Below, piece by piece: positions 1-7,085 of a stretch of DNA of 18,717 nucleotides. Positions within the stretch are counted from its first letter, which is position 1. The number at the start of each line of letters is the position of its first letter. The position numbers were made by a program, and so were the translations under genes. The DNA comes from DATJXG01 sp035500455 (GTDB lineage Bacteria > Acidobacteriota > Terriglobia > Terriglobales > Acidobacteriaceae), in NCBI GenBank assembly GCA_035500455.1, contig DATJXG010000298.1:1-18717 (forward strand). Reading direction: 5' to 3'. The notes under the pieces are model-generated. The model did no database searches. It worked only from the letters and a program-made list of their open reading frames with translations, and had not been told where the DNA came from.

Positions 1-1
1 T

Positions 2-136
2 TTGTCGGATTTGATGCGGCGGGCGTGGGTGCAGGTGGCGCACAATCCTTCGCGGCTTGCGCTGAGTGGAGGAGGGTTCTGTTCCATTGCGAGAGCCAAG
101 CTGGAGCAACGCGGCGGAGTGAATAATCCAGACTAG
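2..136 (+). CDS. Possible 3' end of a plus-strand gene (partial)
   Basis: A frame is open from the window edge to a TAG at 134-136 and codes for about 44 residues ending in GGVNNPD. About two thirds of its third codon positions are G or C, whereas a second open frame on the same strand shows only about half, so this frame is the better coding candidate. It would be convergent with, and touch, the stop of the nickel/cobalt transporter gene on the other strand. I recognise no family in the short tail. It may equally be non-coding sequence; the call rests only on openness and codon bias. Confidence 0.27.
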   Translation: MSDLMRRAWVQVAHNPSRLALSGGGFCSIARAKLEQRGGVNNPD

Positions 137-936
137 CGCGGAGTCCACTGCGGGTGAGCGCTGAACAATCCCTGCACAATGCAAATCTGGTATGCCAGAA
201 ACAGGCCGAACCCCAGGCTGACCAGTCCGGAAGCCATTCCCAGCCGTTGCCCGAAGCCCGTAAACCGGTTTCCGACGGCGCGAAAGGTGGAGGCAATGCT
301 CATAGTAATGAGCATCATGCCGGCAATGGTTCCTATCCCGAACACCAGCAGATAAGCAACCGCCCAGTGAGTATTGCGAATGCTGGCCAGGATCAGCAAT
401 GCAACCGCGGCTGAACCGGCGAGTCCGTGGACAATCCCAACGGCCAACGGCCGCAGCAGCTGATAGGCGCCGAAGCGTCCCAGGCGGTGGTCGAGGGAGG
501 CGATCGGCGCATGCTGATGGCTATGGGAGTGGCCGGCGCCGGCATGCGTGTGCGGATGCTCGTGAACCTGCCCATGGTGTTGATGCGGATGGGAATGGAC
601 GACCTCACCGACTGCCGGTGGCTGCGTCCCCGGAATGCCGCGGAAGAAAACATACAGGTTCCAGACTCCCAGCAGAATGAGCATGAATCCCACGGAAAGT
701 TCCATGCCCAGGCCCAGGCGAACGGGGATGACGAGATTAAAGAGAATAATGGCGGTGCCCACGGCGAGAATGGTGAGCGTATGCCCAACTCCCCACATTG
801 CCCCGATCAGGGCGGCGCGGCCGGTCTTGCGCTGCTGGCTCACAATCGTGGTCACGGCGATGACGTGATCCGGGTCAGTGGCGTGCCGCATCCCCAGAAA
901 AAAGCCGATTGCGATGATCGAAAGCAGACCCAGCAT
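133..936 (-). CDS. NicO-family nickel/cobalt transporter with His-rich loop
   Basis: The product is a 267-residue polytopic inner-membrane protein of the NicO/HupE-RcnA type, which moves Ni2+ or Co2+ across the cytoplasmic membrane. The N-terminal helix carries RHATDPDH (residues 17-24), the HX4DH metal signature of nickel/cobalt transporters, followed by GHTLT (51-55) in a second helix. A hydrophilic loop at about 113-142 contains 13 histidines and probably gathers metal. Later hydrophobic segments (about 160-185, 192-215, 232-255) include GIVHGLAGSAAVALL, typical of this family. The ATG at 936 starts directly at a hydrophobic helix; no strong Shine-Dalgarno sequence precedes it. No hydrogenase, urease or cobalamin gene lies in the window, so uptake versus efflux cannot be decided. 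The His-rich loop resembles RcnA-type efflux proteins as well as plant and bacterial uptake proteins. Confidence 0.82.
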   Translation of the reverse strand: MLGLLSIIAIGFFLGMRHATDPDHVIAVTTIVSQQRKTGRAALIGAMWGVGHTLTILAVGTAIILFNLVIPVRLGLGMELSVGFMLILLGVWNLYVFFRGIPGTQPPAVGEVVHSHPHQHHGQVHEHPHTHAGAGHSHSHQHAPIASLDHRLGRFGAYQLLRPLAVGIVHGLAGSAAVALLILASIRNTHWAVAYLLVFGIGTIAGMMLITMSIASTFRAVGNRFTGFGQRLGMASGLVSLGFGLFLAYQICIVQGLFSAHPQWTPR

Positions 937-1015
937 GAATTGCTACCGGAAACCATCAGCGCCGATTGGATGCACCATTCATCACCGGCCCTCGGGTGCA
1001 AAGGTCCTCGAGCGC

Positions 1016-1037
1016 AAAAGCGATGATGATCGCTTTT
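1016..1037. terminator. Bidirectional Rho-independent terminator-like hairpin
   Basis: AAAAGCGA (1016-1023) and TCGCTTTT (1030-1037) are perfect inverted repeats around a 6-nt loop, with two more T after the right arm. Read on the minus strand it lies about 50 nt past the tRNA-Lys 3' end, so it probably terminates that transcript before the nickel/cobalt transporter gene. The A and T flanks allow it to work in either direction. Confidence 0.6.
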
Positions 1038-1056
1038 TTACGGAATGAAGAAATGC

Positions 1057-1068
1057 GCCCCGAAGGGC
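1057..1068 (-). other. UUCG tetraloop hairpin in the tRNA-Lys trailer
   Basis: On the minus strand the sequence reads GCCC-TTCG-GGGC, a stem closed by a C(UUCG)G tetraloop, 18 nt after the tRNA CCA. Such extra-stable hairpins in tRNA trailers can block 3' exonucleases or assist termination. Its role here is inferred from position. Confidence 0.45.
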
Positions 1069-1085
1069 CGAACCCGGGATCCCAT

Positions 1086-1161
1086 TGGTGAGCGCGGCAG
1101 GATTCGAACCTGCGACCCATGCCTTAAAAGGGCATTGCTCTACCACCTGAGCTACGCGCCC
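1086..1161 (-). tRNA. tRNA-Lys (anticodon TTT), CCA encoded
   Basis: Read on the minus strand from 1161, a full cloverleaf forms: acceptor GGGCGCG pairs with CGCGCTC (one G-T pair), D arm GCTC/GAGC with an AGGTGGTA loop, anticodon stem ATGCC/GGCAT with loop CTTTTAA giving anticodon TTT, variable GGGTC, and T arm GCAGG/CCTGC with loop TTCGAAT. The discriminator is A and the CCA at 1088-1086 is encoded. The length is 76 nt including CCA. All stems are intact, so it should be functional. Confidence 0.97.
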
Positions 1162-1324
1162 ACTGTTGTTCAATCTAACACAGCTATTCTGCCCATTTTG
1201 AGGGGCAGGCGGAGAAATCCAGGGGCGGTTTTGACCGGGAAATCCGAGGGGCGCAGGTGTCGCGGGTGGGTTCCCTGGCTTCGGGGGAACGCCGCTTCAA
1301 AATTCTGCTTCTTCATGATCTTAA

Positions 1325-1350
1325 GCACTCGGCCGGAGCACTCGGCCGGA
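1325..1350. repeat. 13-bp tandem direct repeat (two units)
   Basis: GCACTCGGCCGGA occurs twice head to tail at 1325-1337 and 1338-1350 with no mismatch. The second copy runs into the left arm of the hairpin at 1346-1368. It looks like a recent slippage duplication or a pair of binding half-sites. Confidence 0.85.
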
Positions 1351-1368
1351 ACCCCGATTCGGTTCCGG
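1346..1368. other. GC-rich stem-loop in the spacer
   Basis: CCGGAACC (1346-1353) and GGTTCCGG (1361-1368) form a perfect 8-bp stem with the 7-nt loop CCGATTC. There is no T tract on either side, so it is not a typical intrinsic terminator. Its left arm is part of the second unit of the 13-bp tandem repeat. Confidence 0.6.
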
Positions 1369-1515
1369 AGGCACTTTTCACCCTCCCGGGGCAAGGATTC
1401 GTGGTCGAATCCAAGCTTGGAAAGGCTTCCAGCCTTGGGGCCTAAGTTGATCCGGGCGAGGACATATTTGGGTTGGCTAGTACATTGCAATTAATGTTTT
1501 TCCACTAGTTTTATC

Positions 1516-1543
1516 TTGACAACGATTGCAAGCGTGTTCTATT
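1516..1543 (+). promoter_or_regulatory. Sigma70-like promoter of the TonB receptor gene
   Basis: TTGACA (1516-1521) matches the -35 consensus exactly. It is followed after 16 bp by TCTATT (1538-1543), four of six matches to TATAAT. The region is locally AT-rich and lies upstream of the first gene of the plus-strand cluster. Transcription would begin near 1550, giving a leader of about 110 nt. This is pattern-based only. Confidence 0.5.
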
Positions 1544-1561
1544 GTTCGCCCCGGCGCACCG

Positions 1562-1577
1562 ATGTACACGTTTACAT
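1562..1577. promoter_or_regulatory. LacI/GalR-type operator-like palindrome
   Basis: ATGTACACGTTTACAT is palindromic at 14 of 16 positions with a central CG, and closely fits the LacI-family pattern TGnAAnCGnTTnCA. It sits about 12-27 bp past the predicted transcription start, a place where a bound repressor would block RNA polymerase. No lacI-type regulator gene is in the window, so the cognate protein would be encoded elsewhere. Confidence 0.45.
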
Positions 1578-1661
1578 GCTTAGCAAGCAGACTTCGGTTC
1601 GCCTTATCTGGCCCTGGGGAACTACCAACCTAAAGAGCTTTCATTGAGGAGAACCTCGACC

Positions 1662-4600
1662 ATGAGCGCCAATCAATATCCTCTGCGCTGGTTCAGTTTG
1701 CTGTGTGGGACTGCTCTTGCCTGTGTGTGCCTGTTGCTGATCGCGGTGCAGCCGGGATTCGCCCAGGTGGACCAGGGCTCGGTCACCGGAACTATCACTG
1801 ACCCCACGGGCGCGGTGGTGGCGAACGCCAAGGTGACCTTGACCAACACCGACAATGGGCTGGTCCTGCAGACCACCACCAGCAGCAGCGGCGAATATAC
1901 GTTTTCGCCGGTCAGGATCGGGCACTACTCGATTGCCTCGACCGCTCAGGGATTCGCCACTACCACGCAGAAGAGTCTGCAGGTCAACGTGCAGCAGCGG
2001 CTCGAGGTGAACCTGCAGCTCAAGCCGGGTTCCACCAATGAGAGCATTGAAGTAACCGCGGCGGCGCCCCTGATGCAGACCGAAGAAGCCTCGGTCGGGC
2101 AGGTCGTGGACAGCCACACCATAAACAACATGGCGCTCAACGGCCGGAATTTTACCTTCCTGGCTCAGCTGGCCGCAGGCGTAAACACTCCGCAGGCGGA
2201 CACTCGTGGCAATGCCGCCACCGGCGCCTTTTCCGCCAACGGCAACCGTCCGGCGCAGAACAACTACATGCTGGACGGCATTGACAACAACTCCGACACC
2301 GTGGACTTCCTGAACGGCACCAACTACGTGGTTCTGCCTCCCCTGGAAGCCATTCAGGAGTTCAAGGTGCAAACCTCGGACTTCAGCGCCGAGTTCGGGC
2401 GGTCCGGAGCCGCCGTGCTCAACGCCACCATCAAATCCGGCACCAACAGCTTCCACGGCGCGGCCTGGGAATACTTCCGCAACGATAAGCTTGACGCCGC
2501 CGACTGGTTTGAGAATTTCCACAACGTGCCCAAAGGCGAACTGCGGCAGAACCAGTTCGGGGTGTCGGGGGGCGGGCCGATTATCAAGAACAAGATTTTC
2601 TTCTTCGGCGACTACGAAGGATTGCGCCGGGTGCAGGGCACCATTCTGAGCGGGTCCGTCCCGACGATCGCGGAGCGCAACGGCATTAATGGCACCGGCC
2701 CCGACCCCACGGTTGCAGATTTCTCGGATTTGATCACCGGGCAAACGGGCACAGAAACGGATGCATTGGGCCGGACAATCCCGCTGGGAACGATTCTGGA
2801 TCCTGCGACAACGAGGCCCGTCACGATCGGCGTAACGGATCCGATTTCAGGCCTGGTGGCGACCAGCAGCGGTTATGCCCGTGATCCCATTAACACCAAC
2901 TGCGCGCCCAGCACGGCGGTGTATACCCTTGCGAACTGCACTCTGAATCAACTGCCTATTAGCCGGCTGGATCCTAACGCTATCGCACTGCTGAATCTCT
3001 ATCCCGCGCCAACCAACACCAACACTCTGTTTTCGAATTACGGGAACTCTCCCAAGCTGACTGAGCGCCGCAACTCCTTTGACACACGCGTGGACCTCAA
3101 CTTCAGCGAGAAGAACCAACTTTTCTACCGGTTCAGCTACGTAGACGATCCGCAGTTCATCCCCGGCATTTTCGGCGGCATCGCCGATGGCGGCGGATTC
3201 CAACAAGGTACACAGACGGCACTCGCGCAGCAGAGCGCGCTTGCCTGGACTCACGTGTTCTCGCCGACCATGGTCAATGTGGCACGTGCCGGGTTGAACT
3301 ACCTTCATACTACCCGCGTCTCGCCGGACGCCAATGACCTCAGTGACATCCCCGGGCAGTTCGGAATCCAGGACATCCCGCAACTGCACGAGAATGGCGG
3401 CCTTCCCGCCTTCGGAATTAACGGATTGTCCACCTTAGGCAGCAACGCCTTCCTGCCCTCCGATGAAGTCACTTCCACCTTCCAGGTCACGGACGACTTC
3501 ACCAAGATTTACGGTAAGCACACTTTCAAGATGGGGTTTGAGTGGCAGCATGTGAAGTTCTCCACCCTGCAGCCACCGTGGTCGCGCGGTGAGTTCGACT
3601 ACGGCAGCGTGTACACCGACGTTCCCAACGTGCGCAACGGCAATACCGGCCGGGCTCAGTTCCTGCTGACTCCGATGCCAACCGAAGTAGCTGGTGGAAT
3701 TGACAACGTAGGCGGCGCCTCAACCGGTGCGGGCAACAACAGCATGTACGTCTCTAACATCTCCCTCACCGACAACGGAAAGAACTACTACGGCAGCTAC
3801 TTCAACGATGACTGGAAAGTCACACCCAAACTCACGGTCAACCTGGGCTTGCGTTGGGACTTCTTCGGTCTGGTGTATGAACACCACGGAGCACAAGCGA
3901 ACTTCGTTCCCGGCGGCGCTCCCACGGGCAGCCCGCTGTATCTGCTCCCGGCAGGGACCAATGCCGCAAATCTTTCCACCAGCTTTAACACCCTGCTGGC
4001 TCAGGATGGCATAGGGTTGGTGATCGGCAACAAGTACGGCAAAGGCCTGGGGAATTCACAGAAGGGGAATTTTGCGCCGCGCTTTGGCATCGCCTACCAG
4101 GTGACTCCTAAACTCGTCGCCCGCGGCGGCTTTGGCCTTTTCTATAACGGCTTTGAGAACCGCGGCTTTTCACCGAACCTGGGAGAGAACTATCCCTTCC
4201 AGTTCAACTTCCAATACTCGGCCGCCGATGACGGCCACCCCATCTCATTCCCGGGTTGCGCGCCGACGGCAACCTTCGAGGTTGGGTTCTCCTGCACTCC
4301 GCTGGATCCTACCCTGGTGAATGCGTCAGGCCTGGCTCTACGCGGAATTCAGTTCAACTATCAGACTCCGTATTCGATGAGCGGCAACTTCACGTTGCAA
4401 TATCAGGTGACCCCCACCCTGACCGTGCAAGCGGGTTATGTCACCTCGTTGTCGCGGCATCTGGAGTCGTTCCCCGGCTCCAACCTGCCCACTCAAATCC
4501 TGCCGGTTGACGCTTCTCTTACAGGAACCCCGGCTTCGCAGGGTGGAATTCCGTTCCCCGATTTCGGTGAAAACGCCAGCTACGCCATTACCAGCGGGAA

Positions 4601-5453
4601 TAGTCACTACAACTCGTTGCAGACCAAGGCAGAAAAGCAGTTCGCAGGCGGCCTGTCTTTCCTGGCGACGTACACCTGGTCCCAGGCTCGCACGGATGCG
4701 GGCGACCTGCTGAACGGCGGCAGTTTGCAGGGTTTCCGAGCACCCGATGTTGCGGGCGCTGGAATCCAGTATGACTACGGTCTAGCCGATTTTGATGTTC
4801 GGAACGTGGTTCACTTAAGCGGTTCGTACGAACTTCCCTTCGGTAAAGGCAAGCATTTTGGCGCCAGCTCCAGCGGGGCCGCCAACGCTCTGCTGGGAGG
4901 TTGGACTGTAAGCTGGGGCATTGTGCTGCAAGGCGGCCAGCCCATGACCTTGCCTTGTCCATCGGGCACAGGCAACGGCACGGGTTGCTATGACATCCTG
5001 GTTTCGGGTCAGGATGTGAAGCGAGGAATGCACATAGATTCCAACGGGCAGCCAAGCTTCCTGGGAAATCCGGCGGCCTTCACTCAGCCCTGCGTGTGGC
5101 GCAGCACAGGACCCGACACCAGTTCGGTTCCGGGATGCATTCCGATTGACGGCGGCCTCGGCTTGCTGGGCGGCTCACCCACTCAGATCGCCGGTCCAAC
5201 TTTCCACCGCTTCGATTTCTCGACCTTTAAGGACTTCCGCCTTAGTGAGCGCTTCCGCATGCAGTTCCGGGCGGAGTTCTTCAACATTCTCAATCACCCG
5301 AACTTCAACGCCCCTGGGTTTGGCGGCAACGGCGTCGTGGCCGTGTCGGGCGCGACCAACTTCACCAGTTCGAACTTTGGCGAAGTCGGTTCCACCCGTG
5401 ATGCTCCCTACGATCCGAGGCAGATTCAGTTCGCTTTGAAGCTGTTCTACTGA
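1662..5453 (+). CDS. TonB-dependent receptor, Oar-like, with carboxypeptidase-regulatory-like domain
   Basis: This is a 1263-residue outer-membrane receptor that would import a large substrate using TonB-ExbBD energy. The ATG at 1662 is chosen over an upstream in-frame TTG at 1644 because GAGGAG (1646-1651) sits 10 nt before it and because it begins a clean signal peptide: a hydrophobic core at about 11-30 and a likely cleavage after FAQ (35). Residues about 38-120 form a beta-sandwich carboxypeptidase-regulatory-like domain (GTITDPTGAVVANAKVTLTN type), about 140-245 the plug (LNGRNF, YMLDGIDNN and EFGRSGAAVLN are characteristic), and the rest the beta-barrel, ending in the aromatic LKLFY expected of barrel proteins. 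This architecture is expanded in Acidobacteriota. No SusD-like partner follows. A LacI-type palindrome in the leader hints at a carbohydrate-related substrate, but the substrate cannot be read from sequence. Confidence 0.93.
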   Translation: MSANQYPLRWFSLLCGTALACVCLLLIAVQPGFAQVDQGSVTGTITDPTGAVVANAKVTLTNTDNGLVLQTTTSSSGEYTFSPVRIGHYSIASTAQGFATTTQKSLQVNVQQRLEVNLQLKPGSTNESIEVTAAAPLMQTEEASVGQVVDSHTINNMALNGRNFTFLAQLAAGVNTPQADTRGNAATGAFSANGNRPAQNNYMLDGIDNNSDTVDFLNGTNYVVLPPLEAIQEFKVQTSDFSAEFGRSGAAVLNATIKSGTNSFHGAAWEYFRNDKLDAADWFENFHNVPKGELRQNQFGVSGGGPIIKNKIFFFGDYEGLRRVQGTILSGSVPTIAERNGINGTGPDPTVADFSDLITGQTGTETDALGRTIPLGTILDPATTRPVTIGVTDPISGLVATSSGYARDPINTNCAPSTAVYTLANCTLNQLPISRLDPNAIALLNLYPAPTNTNTLFSNYGNSPKLTERRNSFDTRVDLNFSEKNQLFYRFSYVDDPQFIPGIFGGIADGGGFQQGTQTALAQQSALAWTHVFSPTMVNVARAGLNYLHTTRVSPDANDLSDIPGQFGIQDIPQLHENGGLPAFGINGLSTLGSNAFLPSDEVTSTFQVTDDFTKIYGKHTFKMGFEWQHVKFSTLQPPWSRGEFDYGSVYTDVPNVRNGNTGRAQFLLTPMPTEVAGGIDNVGGASTGAGNNSMYVSNISLTDNGKNYYGSYFNDDWKVTPKLTVNLGLRWDFFGLVYEHHGAQANFVPGGAPTGSPLYLLPAGTNAANLSTSFNTLLAQDGIGLVIGNKYGKGLGNSQKGNFAPRFGIAYQVTPKLVARGGFGLFYNGFENRGFSPNLGENYPFQFNFQYSAADDGHPISFPGCAPTATFEVGFSCTPLDPTLVNASGLALRGIQFNYQTPYSMSGNFTLQYQVTPTLTVQAGYVTSLSRHLESFPGSNLPTQILPVDASLTGTPASQGGIPFPDFGENASYAITSGNSHYNSLQTKAEKQFAGGLSFLATYTWSQARTDAGDLLNGGSLQGFRAPDVAGAGIQYDYGLADFDVRNVVHLSGSYELPFGKGKHFGASSSGAANALLGGWTVSWGIVLQGGQPMTLPCPSGTGNGTGCYDILVSGQDVKRGMHIDSNGQPSFLGNPAAFTQPCVWRSTGPDTSSVPGCIPIDGGLGLLGGSPTQIAGPTFHRFDFSTFKDFRLSERFRMQFRAEFFNILNHPNFNAPGFGGNGVVAVSGATNFTSSNFGEVGSTRDAPYDPRQIQFALKLFY

Positions 5454-5465
5454 GTTAGTTGTCTT

Positions 5466-5505
5466 CGGGCGGGAGGCGTTCAGTCAAAATGCTTTCCGCC
5501 CGTTT
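5466..5505 (+). terminator. Terminator-like hairpin after the TonB receptor gene
   Basis: The arms 5466-5478 (CGGGCGGGAGGCG) and 5490-5502 (TGCTTTCCGCCCG) pair over 13 bp, seven of them unbroken Watson-Crick and three G-U, with an 11-nt loop and TTT immediately after. It lies 12 nt past the receptor stop codon. The short T run makes it a moderate terminator, so some read-through into the next gene is likely. Confidence 0.55.
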
Positions 5506-5510
5506 CACAT

Positions 5511-5539
5511 GCGCCGGACTGTCCCGCCTGTTCCGGCGC
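5511..5539 (+). other. Perfect 8-bp stem-loop just before the TPR gene
   Basis: GCGCCGGA (5511-5518) and TCCGGCGC (5532-5539) form a perfect stem around a 13-nt loop, ending 20 nt before the GTG start at 5560. It could mark a new 5' end, modulate translation, or be a second part of the terminator region. No T tract follows. Confidence 0.45.
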
Positions 5540-5559
5540 GGTGTTAGCATGGAAACACC

Positions 5560-6987
5560 GTGATCATCCGGCTCCGGTCGCTGTGGCTGTATCTTCCCGC
5601 TTCCCTGCTCTTCCTGTTGGCGTGTGCGCCGTTTACCTTGGCTACAGACGGTCCGAATCAGCGTCTGGAGCAGGATTTCCAGGCTGCGGTGGAGCAATAT
5701 AACTCTGGGCATTTCCCTGAGGCGGCGCAGCGCCTGGAGGCATTGCTGCGTCAAGTTCCCGAAAGTTTCGATGCGCACGAACTGCTGGGGCTGGTTTATT
5801 CGGCGCAATCGCAGGACACCAAGGCCAGCCCTCACCTGCAAGAAGCGGTAAAGTTGAAGCCGGATTCGGCTTCGGCGCGCACGAATCTGGCGGCGAATCT
5901 GGTGCGCCTGGGAAAGTACGAGCTTGCGGGCGAGCAGTTCCGCAAGGCGGCGGAACTTGATCCCAAAAATTTCGACACCAATCACAACCTGGGCGAGTTT
6001 TACGTGCAGGCGCGCAAGATGGCGGAGGCGGCGCGCTTTCTGGAGCGGGCGCAGCAGATCAATCCGGCTTCCTACGACAACGGCTATGACTTGTCGCTGG
6101 CGTACATACTGACCGGGCGAACGGCGGACGCGCGCCAGCAGATTCACGCGCTGCTGCAGCAGAAAGACACCGCCGAACTGCACAACCTGCTAGGCGAGGT
6201 GGAAGAGAAAGACGGGAAGTATGTGGAGGCAGTCAATGAATACCAGACTGCGGGCCACATGGATCCAAGCGAGAGCAATCTCTTCGATTGGGGCAGCGAG
6301 CTGCTCATTCACCGCACGCTTGATCCGGCGATCGAGGTGTTTCGCCAGGCTTCAGAACGTTATCCGCAGTCTCCCCGGCTGATTATTGGCTTGGGCATGG
6401 CGCTGTACTCGCGGGGGAACTACGATGAGGCCGTGAAGGCGCTTCTCCATGGCGCCGATCTGGATCCCTCCGACCCCAGCTGCTATCTGTTTTTGTCGAA
6501 GGCATACGACAGCTCACCGGGACAGGCGGACGAGGTGATTCAACGCTTCCGCCGCTTCGCCGAACTGCAGCCGAAAAACGGACGCGCGCTCTACTACTAC
6601 GCCATGAGCTTGTGGAAAGGGAAACGGGCGCAGGATCCGGACCTGGATTTAGGGCAGATTGAGGGATTGCTCAAGAAGGCGATTGCGCTGGATGACAAGC
6701 TGGCGGAGGCCCACTTGCAGTTGGGGAATTTGTATTCTGACCAGACGAAGTACGCGGAGGCGATTCCGCAATATCTGCGGGCGCGGGAGTTGAATCCTGA
6801 CCTGGCGGACGTTCACTACCGGCTGGGCCAGGCCTACGTGCACACCAAACAGAAAGAACTTGCGCAGAAGGAACTGCAGGTCTATCAGCGGCTCCGGGCC
6901 GAGCATCTTGCCGAACTGGACAAACAGCGGGCGGACATCCGGCAGTTTGTCTATTCGGCCAAGAATTCGCCTTCGACGAAGCAGTGA
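5560..6987 (+). CDS. Exported TPR-repeat protein (possible lipoprotein)
   Basis: The product is a 475-residue protein made almost entirely of tetratricopeptide repeats, helix-turn-helix units that bind other proteins. A GTG at 5560 is the start; the ATG just before it at 5549 is out of frame and soon stops. Residues 1-28 form an export signal with a basic start (IRLRS) and a long hydrophobic core. LLAC (19-22) could be a lipobox, and TLA (26-28) an ordinary signal peptidase site, so lipidation is uncertain. TPR signatures run from about 38 to 450, for example AHELLGLVYSAQ, NHNLGEFYVQA and AHLQLGNLYSDQ, each ending in a LDP or LNP turn. It follows the TonB receptor after two hairpins and probably acts in the periplasm. 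The partner is unknown. Confidence 0.85.
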   Translation: MIIRLRSLWLYLPASLLFLLACAPFTLATDGPNQRLEQDFQAAVEQYNSGHFPEAAQRLEALLRQVPESFDAHELLGLVYSAQSQDTKASPHLQEAVKLKPDSASARTNLAANLVRLGKYELAGEQFRKAAELDPKNFDTNHNLGEFYVQARKMAEAARFLERAQQINPASYDNGYDLSLAYILTGRTADARQQIHALLQQKDTAELHNLLGEVEEKDGKYVEAVNEYQTAGHMDPSESNLFDWGSELLIHRTLDPAIEVFRQASERYPQSPRLIIGLGMALYSRGNYDEAVKALLHGADLDPSDPSCYLFLSKAYDSSPGQADEVIQRFRRFAELQPKNGRALYYYAMSLWKGKRAQDPDLDLGQIEGLLKKAIALDDKLAEAHLQLGNLYSDQTKYAEAIPQYLRARELNPDLADVHYRLGQAYVHTKQKELAQKELQVYQRLRAEHLAELDKQRADIRQFVYSAKNSPSTKQ

Positions 6988-7007
6988 CACTAGAGACTTC
7001 ATATTTT

Positions 7008-7063
7008 CTTTGCGTCCACTGCGATTCCTGCGGCTAAGGCTTTCAACCGCAGAGAACGCAGAG
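7008..7063. repeat. Intergenic palindrome of CTCTGCG-type units, copy 1
   Basis: The arms 7017-7033 (CACTGCGATTCCTGCGG) and 7047-7063 (CCGCAGAGAACGCAGAG) pair at 13 of 17 positions around a 13-nt AT-richer loop. The left side begins further out with CTTTGCGTCC (7008-7017), so the right arm looks shortened. The unit TGCGG-CTAAGG-CTTT resembles the CGGCG-TTTTAGGG-TTTT of the larger palindrome at 13940-14054. It lies between the TPR gene and the Tat-exported protein gene. Confidence 0.7.
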
Positions 7064-7085
7064 AGCACACAACTGATCGTTTGGA

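Larger units (their letters stand above)
1162..1661. other. Non-coding spacer between tRNA-Lys and the TonB receptor gene
   Basis: This stretch of about 500 bp has no convincing coding frame: the open frames in it lack a recognisable product and a ribosome binding site. It holds the upstream side of the minus-strand tRNA gene, a 13-bp tandem repeat with a hairpin (1325-1368), a heptamer ATTGCAA occurring twice (1484-1490 and 1525-1531, 41 bp apart), a promoter candidate, a LacI-type palindrome and the leader of the receptor gene. The part after about 1480 is clearly more AT-rich than its surroundings, as expected of a promoter region. Confidence 0.6.

Noticed and set aside
1057..1068. Separate small RNA at the UUCG hairpin
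   Set aside because: It is better explained as part of the tRNA-Lys trailer just downstream of the CCA; no own promoter is visible.
1170..1490. Minus-strand frame of 106 codons in the non-coding spacer
   Set aside because: No ribosome binding site, low-complexity basic product and no conserved feature; it also spans the tandem repeat and hairpin.
1641..2744. Minus-strand open frame of 367 codons opposite the TonB receptor start
   Set aside because: The opposite strand encodes a clear receptor with a signal peptide and plug; the antisense frame has no recognisable domain and arises from high GC at third positions.
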